Below are positions 1 to 8,615 of a DNA stretch of 64,000 bases, in pieces. Position 1 is the first letter of the stretch. The number at the start of each line of letters is the position of its first letter. The stretch is from Bacteroides sp. MSB163. GTDB taxonomy: Bacteria; Bacteroidota; Bacteroidia; Bacteroidales; Bacteroidaceae. The notes beneath the pieces were generated by a model. The model had not been told where the DNA came from and ran no database searches. It was given only the letters and a program-made list of their open reading frames with translations. Made by a program: the position numbers and the translations under genes. The stretch is taken from assembly GCF_036416795.1 (NCBI RefSeq), contig NZ_CP143867.1:682001-746000 (forward strand), in the 5' to 3' direction.

Positions 1-1
1 A

Positions 2-319
2 CTGACACTCGTCTTTACCGAACATTTTCATGATGTTCTGCCCAACGTGGAATATCTCCCGATAGATTTCCAACAGGACATATTACCTCAGATCATGCAG
101 ATATTGTATGAGCGCGGTATTCAATCTCTGTTGGTGGAGGGCGGAAGCACCTTGCTACAATCTTTCATCGATGCGGGGCTTTGGGATGAAGCGTATGTTG
201 AAGAAAATCCCAGATCACTGATATCCGGTGTTAAAGCTCCTGAAATGAACGATAAAATTAGTTATGCCAGTGAGCAATCTTTCGGCAGAAGTATACGGCA
301 TTACACAGCAACGAAATAG
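2..319 (+). CDS. ribD: RibD, C-terminal part (5-amino-6-(5-phosphoribosylamino)uracil reductase domain), truncated by window edge
   Basis: The frame is open from the first bases and ends with TAG at 317-319, so only about 105 C-terminal residues are present. The segment LLVEGGSTLLQSFIDAGLWD is the typical end of the RibD reductase domain, where the VEGG loop and following helix contribute to NADPH and substrate binding. In riboflavin synthesis this domain reduces the ribosylamino-pyrimidine made by the deaminase domain. The N-terminal deaminase domain lies outside the window, so a stand-alone reductase cannot be excluded, though Bacteroides normally carry the fused enzyme. A GTG at 47 is an internal valine, not a start. 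Confidence 0.85.
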   Translation: MTLVFTEHFHDVLPNVEYLPIDFQQDILPQIMQILYERGIQSLLVEGGSTLLQSFIDAGLWDEAYVEENPRSLISGVKAPEMNDKISYASEQSFGRSIRHYTATK

Positions 320-425
320 TCTGAATCACCTCATTTTGATGCTTTTTTATCGAGAAAAACAGGGGTATTATCTATAATTTTATATAAAACTTCCCCAGGA
401 TGCTGATTATAGAAAAAAATGTTCC

Positions 426-433
426 TATTTTTG
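426..433 (+). promoter_or_regulatory. -7 promoter element (TATTTTTG) for the DUF6242 lipoprotein gene
   Basis: TATTTTTG matches the Bacteroides -7 consensus TAnnTTTG and lies about 30 bp before the ATG at 464. No clear TTTG is seen at the -33 position. Confidence 0.5.
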
Positions 434-463
434 CAACTTGTAAATAAACACTATCTTTAGAAA

Positions 464-1825
464 ATGAGAATAAAGTTTTTATCCGTAATCCTGAGTTTTC
501 TTCTTATGTCAATTGCCATAAGTTCGTGTCTTGACTCAGATGATAATTATGAATATAGTTCCGACGCAACGATACGTGCCTTTGGTATTGATACTATAAC
601 AAAAGGTGTATATTATAAGTTTACGATTGACCAGTTGAAAAGAGAAATTTATAATGTGGATTCGCTTCCTATGGGGGCCGATTCTATCATCAAACGTATC
701 TTAATCGACACACTGACGGTAACAGGATGGGTAACTTCAGGTCTGAATGATACCGTATTCAACATGAACGACTCGGTTGACCTGAGAGAACCGATCAAAC
801 TAAAAGTACATGCAGCCGACGGAATCACTACCCGCGAATATACTATCAAGGTAAATGTTCACACACAGGATCCGGACTCACTGATTTGGAGAGAAATGCC
901 ATCACTACCCGTTTCTCCGGCTTCCGGAAAACAAAAGTCTGTAGTACTAAATAAAAATTTAATTATTTATACCTCTACTACGACAGCCTATCGCAGTTCC
1001 GTAGAAAATCCTGCCAACCTTCAATGGGGAAGCCCGATTACAATCAACGGTCTACCTTCAGATGCAAAATTAACTTCTATCGTTCATTTCAACAACCGAT
1101 TATACATTACCACAGAGAGTGGGAAAGCGTTCGATTCCGACAACGGTATTGATTGGACCGAAATGGATGTGCAAGGAATGCAGATGGTGACATTCGTAGC
1201 TGGTATTCCGGAAGACGCCGTAACGGGAAGTAAGAACAAACTTGCCGGCATCTTCACGAAGGATGGTAACCATTACTTCTGCGCGAGAAATGCAGAAGAA
1301 ACGGAATGGCAACCGAGTGAAGAGATTGTTCCTTCCGATTTCCCGCTGGAAGGTATATACTCCACTGTATTCACAAATGCAAGTGGCATCAAACAAACAA
1401 TGATAGTGGGCAATACGGAAGAAACAGCCAAAGCAACAGTACCTTGGTCCACAATGGACGGGCTTACTTGGGTTGACATAAATACGCCTTCAGACTTTTT
1501 CTGTCCGGTCATGAAGAATCCGTCAATCATGTACTACGGAGGCTTATTCCACATGATGGGTGGAGATTTCAATATAATCCGTTCCTCCCTCGTAGGAATA
1601 GCTTGGAACGAAGCTGCCACGAAATTCCGGTACCCGACAAAGATTGAAATAGAAAAGGGCGAAGGCGAAGATGCTAAAGATACGATTAAGTATATAAGTT
1701 TATTCAAAGACAAGGGAGATTACTCTCTGACCATTGACTCAAACCATTATATTTGGATTGTATGGAGCAGCGACGGTTCTGTTTGGCGTGGACGTTTAAA
1801 CAAACTGGGTTTCAAGCAACAATAA
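464..1825 (+). CDS. DUF6242-type lipoprotein with Kelch-like C-terminal region
   Basis: A 453-residue lipoprotein with a signal peptide and lipobox (AISSC, Cys22). The N-terminal ~120 residues (DATIRAFGI, then TTREYTIKV near residues 126-134) look like the cadherin-like beta-sandwich found in Bacteroides lipoproteins. The rest carries repeated motifs such as WTEMD, NKLAGIF and DGLTWVDI, as in Kelch or sialidase-type beta-propellers. I recognise it as the DUF6242 type commonly found beside DUF6089, uppS and bamA; its function is unknown. Location upstream of an outer-membrane-biogenesis cluster suggests an envelope role, which is inference. Confidence 0.75.
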   Translation: MRIKFLSVILSFLLMSIAISSCLDSDDNYEYSSDATIRAFGIDTITKGVYYKFTIDQLKREIYNVDSLPMGADSIIKRILIDTLTVTGWVTSGLNDTVFNMNDSVDLREPIKLKVHAADGITTREYTIKVNVHTQDPDSLIWREMPSLPVSPASGKQKSVVLNKNLIIYTSTTTAYRSSVENPANLQWGSPITINGLPSDAKLTSIVHFNNRLYITTESGKAFDSDNGIDWTEMDVQGMQMVTFVAGIPEDAVTGSKNKLAGIFTKDGNHYFCARNAEETEWQPSEEIVPSDFPLEGIYSTVFTNASGIKQTMIVGNTEETAKATVPWSTMDGLTWVDINTPSDFFCPVMKNPSIMYYGGLFHMMGGDFNIIRSSLVGIAWNEAATKFRYPTKIEIEKGEGEDAKDTIKYISLFKDKGDYSLTIDSNHYIWIVWSSDGSVWRGRLNKLGFKQQ

Positions 1826-1880
1826 TAAAATAGTCAAATTTCCGTTTCCTTATATATAAAAGGAGTAACAAGAAAACGGT

Positions 1881-2576
1881 ATGACTATTACAAGAAATAT
1901 AAAGATAGTATTTTGCCTGCTCATGTTCCCATTCTGTTGTGCCATGGCACAGGAAGAATATACTTGGGAGATGGGAGGAGCCATTGGAGGAAGTTTTTAT
2001 ATGGGAGATGCAAATAACAGCACCCCGTTTAAAGACACAGGTATAGCGGGAGGTTTTATAGCCCGGTACTTACTGAATCCACACATGGCAATAAAAGGCA
2101 ATCTGACAGCCGGCAGGATTTCCGGCGACACGAGAGATTTCAAAAATGTGTATCCGAATGGAGAGTATGCCACTTTCAAACGGACTATAATCGATTTGGG
2201 AGCACAGTTTGAATATAACTTTTTGGGATATGGTATCGGTAATACGTACCGGGGGGACCGTCGGTTTACACCTTATATATTGGGTGGATTGGGTTTTACG
2301 TTTGCACCAAAGCCTGTAAAGACGGTCTTTACGATGAACATCCCCATAGGAGTGGGAATAAAATTCAAAGCAACCCCACGCATCAATATAGGATGCGAGT
2401 TTACGATGCGGTTCAGCCTTAGCGACCAGTTGGATGTTACTCAACGGGAAGGTTTGCAACTGGAAGACCCATACCAGATAAAAGGAAAAGGCTGGAAGAA
2501 TAAAGACAGTTATGCATTCACCGTCTTTTTCCTCACCTACGACCTCTTCCCAAGATGTAAGGAATGTAACAACTAA
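1881..2576 (+). CDS. DUF6089-type outer-membrane beta-barrel protein
   Basis: A 231-residue protein with a signal peptide (cleavage near CCAMAQ|EEY) followed by alternating amphipathic strands rich in Gly and aromatic residues (YTWEMGGAIGGSFYMGDANN, YTPYILGGLGF-like). This is typical of a small eight-strand outer-membrane barrel. It ends in a Cys-containing tail (FPRCKECNN) rather than a terminal aromatic residue. The stop lies 6 bp before uppS, so the two are probably cotranscribed. Function unknown. Confidence 0.75.
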   Translation: MTITRNIKIVFCLLMFPFCCAMAQEEYTWEMGGAIGGSFYMGDANNSTPFKDTGIAGGFIARYLLNPHMAIKGNLTAGRISGDTRDFKNVYPNGEYATFKRTIIDLGAQFEYNFLGYGIGNTYRGDRRFTPYILGGLGFTFAPKPVKTVFTMNIPIGVGIKFKATPRINIGCEFTMRFSLSDQLDVTQREGLQLEDPYQIKGKGWKNKDSYAFTVFFLTYDLFPRCKECNN

Positions 2577-2582
2577 AAAAAG

Positions 2583-3317
2583 ATGCAATATAAAGAACAA
2601 ATTGATTTGAGCCGGATACCCCAGCATGTGGCGATTATCATGGATGGCAACGGACGATGGGCGAAGCAGCGCGGACACGAGCGCAGCTACGGACATCAGG
2701 TCGGTGCAGAAACCGTCCATGTAATAGCCGAAGAGGCAGCCAGACTGGGCATCAGATATCTGACCCTATATACGTTCTCAACCGAAAACTGGAACCGCCC
2801 GACAGACGAAGTGGCAGCCTTGATGAGCCTTCTTTTCGACTCCATCGAAGAGGACACGTTCATGAAGAACAACATCAGTTTCCAGATCATCGGAGATATA
2901 GAAAAGTTACCCGCAAATGTACAGACACGTTTATACAATTGCGTAGAAAATACTTCTAAGAATACAGGCATGTGCCTGGTACTTGCACTCAGCTACTCTT
3001 CACGTTGGGAAATCACAGAAGCCAGCCGGCAAATTGCCACTTTGGTGCAGAAAGGAGAATTGACACCCGAACAGATCGACTGCGATTTAATGTCAAAGCA
3101 CCTGACTACCCACTTCATGCCTGATCCCGACTTGCTGATACGCACCGGTGGAGAAATCCGTCTGAGTAATTACCTTCTTTGGCAATGCGCGTATTCGGAA
3201 CTTTATTTTTGTGAAACCTATTGGCCCGATTTTCGGGAAGAGGAACTTTGCAAAGCCATTTGCGACTACCAGAGACGGGAACGCAGATTCGGCAAAACCA
3301 GTGAACAAATCAGTTAA
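2583..3317 (+). CDS. uppS: Isoprenyl transferase / undecaprenyl diphosphate synthase
   Basis: A cis-prenyltransferase of 244 residues, the usual length. It shows the pyrophosphate-binding motif IIMDGNGRWAKQRG (Asp21, Asn23, Arg25) and the C-terminal signature RTGGEIRLSNYLLWQ with the downstream SELYF segment. UppS condenses isopentenyl diphosphate onto farnesyl diphosphate in the cytoplasm to make the C55 carrier for peptidoglycan and surface polysaccharide. The ATG follows the previous stop by 6 bp, and bamA starts 28 bp downstream. Grouping a lipid-carrier enzyme with BamA and Skp-type chaperones is a conserved envelope-biogenesis arrangement. Confidence 0.95.
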   Translation: MQYKEQIDLSRIPQHVAIIMDGNGRWAKQRGHERSYGHQVGAETVHVIAEEAARLGIRYLTLYTFSTENWNRPTDEVAALMSLLFDSIEEDTFMKNNISFQIIGDIEKLPANVQTRLYNCVENTSKNTGMCLVLALSYSSRWEITEASRQIATLVQKGELTPEQIDCDLMSKHLTTHFMPDPDLLIRTGGEIRLSNYLLWQCAYSELYFCETYWPDFREEELCKAICDYQRRERRFGKTSEQIS

Positions 3318-3345
3318 ACTCAAACATATTTAATCAAAAACATAA

Positions 3346-5988
3346 ATGCACTATCGTATTTTCTCTATACTCACAGCGTTTATCTGCCTCTTCGGTTGTG
3401 TACTGACAAGTGCGGCTCAAGATGCCAATGGCATCGATAATGATGCAGCAAAACCGGTTATTCTCTATTCGGGAACACCCAAGAAGTATGAAATTGCAGA
3501 AATTAAAGTAGAAGGAGTTAAGAACTATGAGGACTACGTACTGATCGGACTATCCGGTTTGTCTGTAGGACAAACGATTACCATACCGGGTGACGAAGTC
3601 ACTCAGGCTTGTAAGCGTTACTGGAAGCATGGTCTGTTCTCCAATGTTCAAATCACCGCAGATAAGATAGAAGGCGATAAGGTCTGGCTTACGATTCATC
3701 TGACTCAGCGTCCGCGTGTATCCGATATCCGCTATCACGGCGTGAAGAAGTCAGAACGCGAGGATATAGAAAGCCGAATCGGTATGATTAAGGGCGGACA
3801 GGTGACTCCTAATGTCATTGACCGCGCCAAAACTTTGATTAAGCGCTACTTTGATGATAAAGGATTTAAGAATGCAGAAGTTATCATCTCGCAGAAAGAC
3901 GATGTATCCAACGATAACCAGGTGATCGTGGATATCGACATTGACAAAAAGGAGAAGGTAAAAGTACACGAAATCACCATCGTTGGCAATGAAGCGATTG
4001 CAACTAAGAAGTTGAAACGCATCATGAAGAAGACCAACGAAAAGAATAAATTGCTCAATCTGTTCCGTACCAAGAAGTTCGTGGAAGAAAACTTCGAGGC
4101 AGATAAGCAGTTGATCATCGATAAGTACAACGAATTAGGCTATCGCGATGCTATGATCGTAGAAGACAGCATCAAACCGTACGATGACCGCACCGTAGAC
4201 ATCTTCATGAAGATTGATGAAGGAGAAAAATATTATCTGCGTAATGTAACGTGGGTAGGTAACACCTTGTATCCTTCCGAACAGTTGAACTTTATGCTTC
4301 GCATGAAGAAAGGTGATGTATACAACCAGAAATTACTGGAAGAACGTACCATGTCAGACGAAGATGCTATCGGTAACCTCTACTATAACAACGGCTATTT
4401 GTTCTACAGCCTCGAGCCCGTAGAAGTAAATATCGTAGGAGACTCCATCGACCTGGAAATGCGTATTTTCGAAGGCCGCCAGGCTACCATTAATAAGATC
4501 AGCATCAATGGTAACGACCGTTTGTATGAAAACGTAGTACGCCGTGAACTCCGTACCCGTCCGGGTGACCTGTTCAGCCGTGAAGACCTGATGCGTTCTA
4601 TGCGTGAAATCCAGCAGATGGGACACTTCGACCCGGAACAAATCAAACCGGATATTCAACCAAGACCGGAAGACGGAACCGTAGATATAGGTTACGATCT
4701 GGTATCCAAAGCTAACGACCAGGTGGAATTCTCTGCCGGTTGGGGACAAACCGGTATCATCGGTAAGCTGAGTTTGAAGTTCACTAACTTCTCACTGGCC
4801 AACTTGTTGCATCCGGGTGAAAACTACCGTGGTATCCTGCCGCAGGGTGATGGCCAGACCTTGACCGTCAGCGGACAGACTAATGCCAAGTATTACCAAT
4901 CCTATAGCATTTCATTCTATGACCCGTGGTTCGGCGGTAAACGTCCGAACGCATTCTCTCTGTCGGCCTTCTATTCCGTACAGACAGATATCAGTAGCCG
5001 CTACTACAACTCAGCATATATGAATAGCTATTACAACAGTATGTATAGTGGCATGTATGGTTATGGTATGTATAATTACGGCAACTACAACAGCTATGAG
5101 AACTATTACGACCCCGACAAGTCTATCAAGATGTTCGGTGTGGCTGCCATGTTCGGTAAGCGTTTGAAATGGCCGGATGACTACTTCCAGTTTACAGCTG
5201 AGTTATCTTACCAACGCTATATCCTGAGCGACTGGCAGTACTTCCCCGTTACAAACGGTAAGTGTAACAACCTTAGCATCAACCTGACATTGTCTCGTAG
5301 TTCTATTGACAATCCGATCTATCCCCGTTCCGGTTCAGAGTTCTCATTGTCAGTACAGTTAACTCCGCCGTACTCACTGTTTGATGGAACTGACTACAGC
5401 AAGTACAGTACTACCAGCCAGGACGACATGAACAAGATGCACAAATGGATTGAATATCACAAATGGAAATTCAAATCCAAAGTGTACATCCCGTTGATGG
5501 ACCCGGTAGCAGTTAAACGTACCCCGGTATTGATGGGCCGTGTTGAATTCGGTTTGCTGGGACACTACAACAAGTATAAGAAATCTCCGTTCGAAACATT
5601 CGATGTAGGTGGTGACGGTATGACCGGTTACTCCAGCTACGCAACGGAAAGCATTGCCCTTCGTGGTTATGAAAACAGTTCATTGACTCCTTACGGTTAC
5701 GAAGGTTACGCTTATACCCGTCTCGGACTTGAGTTAAGATATCCGCTGATGCTGGAAACAAGTACCAGTATTTATGCGTTAGGTTTTGTAGAAGCCGGTA
5801 ATGCATGGCATGATGTGAAGAATTTCAATCCATTCGAATTGAAACGTTCCGCAGGTGTCGGTGTCCGTATCTTCCTGCCGATGATCGGTATGATGGGTAT
5901 TGACTGGGCTTATGGTTTCGATAAAATACGTGGTTCCTCAGATTACGGTGGCAGTCAATTCCACTTTATCTTAGGACAAGAATTCTAA
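3346..5988 (+). CDS. bamA: Outer-membrane protein assembly factor BamA
   Basis: An 880-residue Omp85 protein. A signal peptide (cleavage near SAAQ|DANG) is followed by tandem POTRA domains to about residue 450 (EIAEIKVEGVKNYED, VHEITIVGNEAIATKKL, LRNVTWVGNTLYPSEQL, TINKISINGNDRLYENV). A C-terminal Omp85 barrel follows, ending in the expected aromatic residue (ILGQEF). It is the core insertase folding beta-barrel proteins into the outer membrane and is essential in studied bacteria. Two OmpH/Skp chaperones follow 23 and about 670 bp downstream. Residues ~552-590 form a Tyr/Asn/Met/Gly-rich low-complexity stretch, probably an extracellular loop. Confidence 0.95.
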   Translation: MHYRIFSILTAFICLFGCVLTSAAQDANGIDNDAAKPVILYSGTPKKYEIAEIKVEGVKNYEDYVLIGLSGLSVGQTITIPGDEVTQACKRYWKHGLFSNVQITADKIEGDKVWLTIHLTQRPRVSDIRYHGVKKSEREDIESRIGMIKGGQVTPNVIDRAKTLIKRYFDDKGFKNAEVIISQKDDVSNDNQVIVDIDIDKKEKVKVHEITIVGNEAIATKKLKRIMKKTNEKNKLLNLFRTKKFVEENFEADKQLIIDKYNELGYRDAMIVEDSIKPYDDRTVDIFMKIDEGEKYYLRNVTWVGNTLYPSEQLNFMLRMKKGDVYNQKLLEERTMSDEDAIGNLYYNNGYLFYSLEPVEVNIVGDSIDLEMRIFEGRQATINKISINGNDRLYENVVRRELRTRPGDLFSREDLMRSMREIQQMGHFDPEQIKPDIQPRPEDGTVDIGYDLVSKANDQVEFSAGWGQTGIIGKLSLKFTNFSLANLLHPGENYRGILPQGDGQTLTVSGQTNAKYYQSYSISFYDPWFGGKRPNAFSLSAFYSVQTDISSRYYNSAYMNSYYNSMYSGMYGYGMYNYGNYNSYENYYDPDKSIKMFGVAAMFGKRLKWPDDYFQFTAELSYQRYILSDWQYFPVTNGKCNNLSINLTLSRSSIDNPIYPRSGSEFSLSVQLTPPYSLFDGTDYSKYSTTSQDDMNKMHKWIEYHKWKFKSKVYIPLMDPVAVKRTPVLMGRVEFGLLGHYNKYKKSPFETFDVGGDGMTGYSSYATESIALRGYENSSLTPYGYEGYAYTRLGLELRYPLMLETSTSIYALGFVEAGNAWHDVKNFNPFELKRSAGVGVRIFLPMIGMMGIDWAYGFDKIRGSSDYGGSQFHFILGQEF

Positions 5989-6011
5989 TTGTATCACAAA
6001 AACCAAACGTT

Positions 6012-6527
6012 ATGAGAAAGTCTGTTTTATTAATGATCTTGCTGTTTGCCGTAGGTATGACAGCCAATGCGCAAAAGTTTGCCTTGATTGATATGGAGTA
6101 TATTCTGAAAAACATTCCGGCTTACGAACGTGCAAACGAACAGTTGAACCAGGTTTCCAAGAAATGGCAGAGTGAAGTAGAGAAAGTTGCCGAGGAAGCC
6201 AAGACGTTGTACAAGAACTATCAATCGGAAGCCGTCTTTCTTTCTGAAGAACAAAAAGGAAAGAAAGAGGAAGCGATTGTCGCTAAAGAGAAAGAAGCAG
6301 CTGAACTTCGCCGCAAATATTTCGGTCCTGAAGGGGAATTATTCAAGAAACGCGAAAGCCTGATGCAACCTATTCAGGATGAGATTTATAATGCGGTCAA
6401 GGAAATATCGGAGCAGAAAGGATACTCTGTAGTCGTTGACCGGGCATCTGCAACAAGCATCATTTTTGCTTCTCCGCGTATTGATATCAGCAATGAAGTG
6501 CTTGCTAAGTTAGGATATTCAAATTAA
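6012..6527 (+). CDS. OmpH/Skp family periplasmic chaperone (first copy)
   Basis: A 171-residue protein with a signal peptide (TANAQ|KFALIDMEYIL), then the OmpH pattern: a short beta strand, a long charged coiled coil (about residues 45-115) and a C-terminal strand segment (GYSVVVDRASATSIIF). Skp-family proteins hold unfolded outer-membrane proteins in the periplasm and hand them to the BAM complex. It lies 23 bp after bamA and is probably in the same operon. The gene at 6661 is a paralogue that appears to have its own promoter. Confidence 0.88.
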   Translation: MRKSVLLMILLFAVGMTANAQKFALIDMEYILKNIPAYERANEQLNQVSKKWQSEVEKVAEEAKTLYKNYQSEAVFLSEEQKGKKEEAIVAKEKEAAELRRKYFGPEGELFKKRESLMQPIQDEIYNAVKEISEQKGYSVVVDRASATSIIFASPRIDISNEVLAKLGYSN

Positions 6528-6570
6528 TTTCATACATTTGCTTCGCGAATATGGCCACACTCCAACATTA

Positions 6571-6618
6571 AAAATAAGCAAGCTTATTTTGTATTGCGTT
6601 CAGTTTGCACTATATTTG
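6571..6618 (+). promoter_or_regulatory. Promoter with upstream palindrome before the second ompH gene
   Basis: TATATTTG (6611-6618) fits the -7 consensus, with TTTG at 6588-6591 as -33 and a 19-bp spacer. A perfect 9-bp inverted repeat AAAATAAGC-AA-GCTTATTTT (6571-6590) abuts and overlaps the -33 box. Nearly the same arrangement occurs at 56198-56245. The second OmpH gene therefore seems to be transcribed separately from bamA. Confidence 0.7.
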
Positions 6619-6660
6619 CATTTATTCAACGACTAATTATTAAAATAAACAATAAACATT

Positions 6661-7164
6661 ATGCTTAAAAAAATCGCACTACTCGTGGTACTGTTCGCTC
6701 TTCCTTTGGGAGCGATGGCACAAAAATTTGCTCACATGAACTCTCAGGAGGTTATTGTTGTTATGCCGGAATATACTAAGGCACAAGCTGATCTGGAAGC
6801 TATGTCAAAGAAGTATTCTCAAGAAATGGAACGCACTCAATCAGAATTCAACAAGAAAGTGCAAGAATTCCAACAGCAAGCAGACTCTCTGCCGAGGAAT
6901 ATAGCTGAAAGACGCCAGAAAGAATTGCAAGAGATGGCTCAAAGACAAGAAGAATTCCAACAGGAAGCCTACCAAAGCATGCAGAAAGCACAGCAAGAAG
7001 CACTGGCTCCCATCTATAAGAAATTGGATGACGCTATCCAGGCTGTAGGTAAAGCAGAAGGCGTAGTCTATATCTTTGATTTGGCTCGCACACCGATACC
7101 TTATGTAGGTGCAGAGAGTGTAGATGTTACCACTAAAGTAAAAACCCAACTGGGAATTAAGTAA
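6661..7164 (+). CDS. OmpH/Skp family periplasmic chaperone (second copy)
   Basis: A 167-residue paralogue of the preceding gene. It has a signal peptide (GAMAQ|KFAHMNSQEVI), a Gln/Glu-rich coiled coil (about residues 40-120, with repeated QQEFQQ-like segments) and a C-terminal strand (VVYIFDLARTPIPYVG). Predicted role: periplasmic holdase for outer-membrane proteins. A good promoter lies directly upstream and a strong hairpin follows the stop, so it can be a monocistronic unit. Confidence 0.88.
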   Translation: MLKKIALLVVLFALPLGAMAQKFAHMNSQEVIVVMPEYTKAQADLEAMSKKYSQEMERTQSEFNKKVQEFQQQADSLPRNIAERRQKELQEMAQRQEEFQQEAYQSMQKAQQEALAPIYKKLDDAIQAVGKAEGVVYIFDLARTPIPYVGAESVDVTTKVKTQLGIK

Positions 7165-7170
7165 AGACAT

Positions 7171-7240
7171 ATCTTATTCAAAGATAGAAAAAGGCGTGGA
7201 CTGTTTGCAGTCCACGCCTTTTTCTATCTTTGAATAAGAT
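7171..7240 (+). terminator. Long perfect inverted repeat after ompH (probable terminator)
   Basis: Two exactly complementary 33-bp arms (7171-7203 and 7208-7240) are separated by the 4-bp loop TTTG. The inner GC-rich stem (AAGGCGTGGACTG/CAGTCCACGCCTT) followed by TTTTTC is a normal intrinsic terminator, but perfect pairing extends well beyond it. The symmetric A and T tracts allow function in either direction, although the flanking genes run the same way. Confidence 0.85.
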
Positions 7241-7308
7241 AAGCGGCATCTCAGCATAACTTTTTCATGCAAGCATGAAAGTTCTGCATTCGATTTGCAT
7301 TATCTTTG
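7225..7308 (+). repeat. 84-bp duplicated promoter region, copy 1 (before murI)
   Basis: This stretch matches 8219-8302 at 79 of 84 positions by eye. It begins and ends with TATCTTTG, holds an imperfect palindrome (AACTTTTTCATG-CAAG-CATGAAAGTT) and ends in a perfect Bacteroides -7 element (7301-7308), 24 bp before the murI ATG. Its first 16 bp overlap the end of the long inverted repeat. Confidence 0.8.
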
Positions 7309-7332
7309 CAGCGTGTACAAAGTTTTTCTGTT

Positions 7333-8172
7333 ATGAAGCAAAATTTACCCATTATCCCCGGCTCTATCGGTGTATTTGACTCCGGATATGGCGGACTGAC
7401 TATCCTAAGCAAGATACGGGAGGCCCTGCCTCAATATGACTATATTTATTTAGGAGATAATGCACGCACTCCCTATGGTACACGATCTTTCGAAATCGTA
7501 TATGAATTCACACTGCAAGCAGTCACTAAACTGTTTGAGATGGGATGTCATCTTGTCATTCTGGCTTGCAATACAGCATCTGCCAAAGCATTACGCAGTA
7601 TACAGATAAACGATTTGCCCGGAATGGATCCGGCACGCCGTGTATTGGGTGTCATCCGTCCTACTGTTGAATGTATAGGGCACATAACACAGAGTCGTCA
7701 TGTCGGTGTTCTTGCCACAGCAGGAACCATTAAATCAGAATCCTACCCGTTAGAAATCCACAAGCTTTTTCCGGACATTCGGGTAGAAGGTGAAGCTTGT
7801 CCTCTATGGGTATCTCTCGTAGAAAACAACGAAGCAGAAGGAGATGGGACAGATTATTTCGTTCGTAAATATATCAATGAACTTCTGACGAAAGACGCAC
7901 AGATTGATACTGTGATTCTTGGCTGTACCCATTATCCCTTACTTCTGCCTAAAATTAAGAAGTACATGCCGGAAGGAATTACTACAGTGGCGCAAGGCGA
8001 ACTGGTAGCCGAAAGCTTGAAAGACTATTTACACCGCCATCCGGAAATGGATATCAAATGTACGAAAGGTGGAAACTGTACTTACTACACCACGGAAGCA
8101 GAAGAAAAGTTCATTGAATCAGCATCCACCTTCCTGAACGAGGCGGTCACCGTACAACGAATAGAACTATAA
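7333..8172 (+). CDS. murI: Glutamate racemase
   Basis: A 279-residue enzyme interconverting L- and D-glutamate for peptidoglycan. It shows the expected signatures: IGVFDSGYGG (acid residue Asp16), VILACNTASAKALR (catalytic Cys79) and VILGCTHYPLL (catalytic Cys198). An upstream in-frame TTG at 7306 lies inside the -7 box and cannot be transcribed from that promoter, so the ATG at 7333 is chosen. It lies between envelope-assembly genes and proline synthesis genes. Confidence 0.95.
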   Translation: MKQNLPIIPGSIGVFDSGYGGLTILSKIREALPQYDYIYLGDNARTPYGTRSFEIVYEFTLQAVTKLFEMGCHLVILACNTASAKALRSIQINDLPGMDPARRVLGVIRPTVECIGHITQSRHVGVLATAGTIKSESYPLEIHKLFPDIRVEGEACPLWVSLVENNEAEGDGTDYFVRKYINELLTKDAQIDTVILGCTHYPLLLPKIKKYMPEGITTVAQGELVAESLKDYLHRHPEMDIKCTKGGNCTYYTTEAEEKFIESASTFLNEAVTVQRIEL

Positions 8173-8218
8173 TCACTAATATTTACCGGAAAACAAACTT
8201 TTTCTCCGAAATACTTGT

Positions 8219-8302
8219 TATCTTTGAAGAAGATAAGCTGCATCTCAGCATAACTTTTTCATGTAAACATGAAAGTTATGCATTCGATTTGCATTATCTT
8301 TG
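8219..8302 (+). repeat. 84-bp duplicated promoter region, copy 2 (before the DUF2007 gene)
   Basis: Second copy of the element at 7225-7308, differing at five positions. It carries the same palindrome (AACTTTTTCATG-TAAA-CATGAAAGTT) and a perfect -7 box TATCTTTG (8295-8302), 29 bp before the ATG at 8332. Confidence 0.8.
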
Positions 8303-8331
8303 TAATATTAAACCTATTAATACTTACCATT

Positions 8332-8568
8332 ATGAAATCAACAGACTATAGCCGCACAGTTGAAGTGTTCAAAGGATCACCGTGGGAAGCAGAACTTGTC
8401 AAAGGTCTACTCGAAAACAATGGCATAGCAACTATTATCAAAGACGGGCTTATGAGCACCATCGCACCTTACATAGCACCGGATGTAACCATTCTCGTCA
8501 GTGAGGAAAGATATGAAGATGCCATGGAGATAATCCGTGAGCGCGATAAAGGAAAAGACGAAGAATAA
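8332..8568 (+). CDS. DUF2007 domain protein (putative signal-transducing protein)
   Basis: A 78-residue cytoplasmic protein. The segment VEVFKGSPWEAELVKGLLEN, then NGIATIIKDG and VTILVSEERYEDAMEIIRE, fit the small ferredoxin-like DUF2007 fold, a family with no settled biochemical role. The ATG at 8332 is preferred because an upstream in-frame ATG (8269) lies within the promoter repeat, before the -7 box. It is followed 47 bp later by proB. Confidence 0.75.
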   Translation: MKSTDYSRTVEVFKGSPWEAELVKGLLENNGIATIIKDGLMSTIAPYIAPDVTILVSEERYEDAMEIIRERDKGKDEE

Positions 8569-8615
8569 TCCTTTTCACTCCCTTACCGAAACCACATAAG
8601 AACGATATACAACAC

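Noticed and set aside
2070..2720. 216-codon minus-strand frame opposite the DUF6089 and uppS genes
   Set aside because: Overlaps two well-supported plus-strand genes and has a composition unlike a real protein.
7306..7332. Upstream in-frame TTG start for murI
   Set aside because: The TTG is part of the -7 box and would not be in the transcript.
8269..8331. Longer N-terminus for the DUF2007 protein, which would look like a signal sequence
   Set aside because: The extra codons fall inside the duplicated promoter repeat, before the -7 box, so the hydrophobic start is an artefact.
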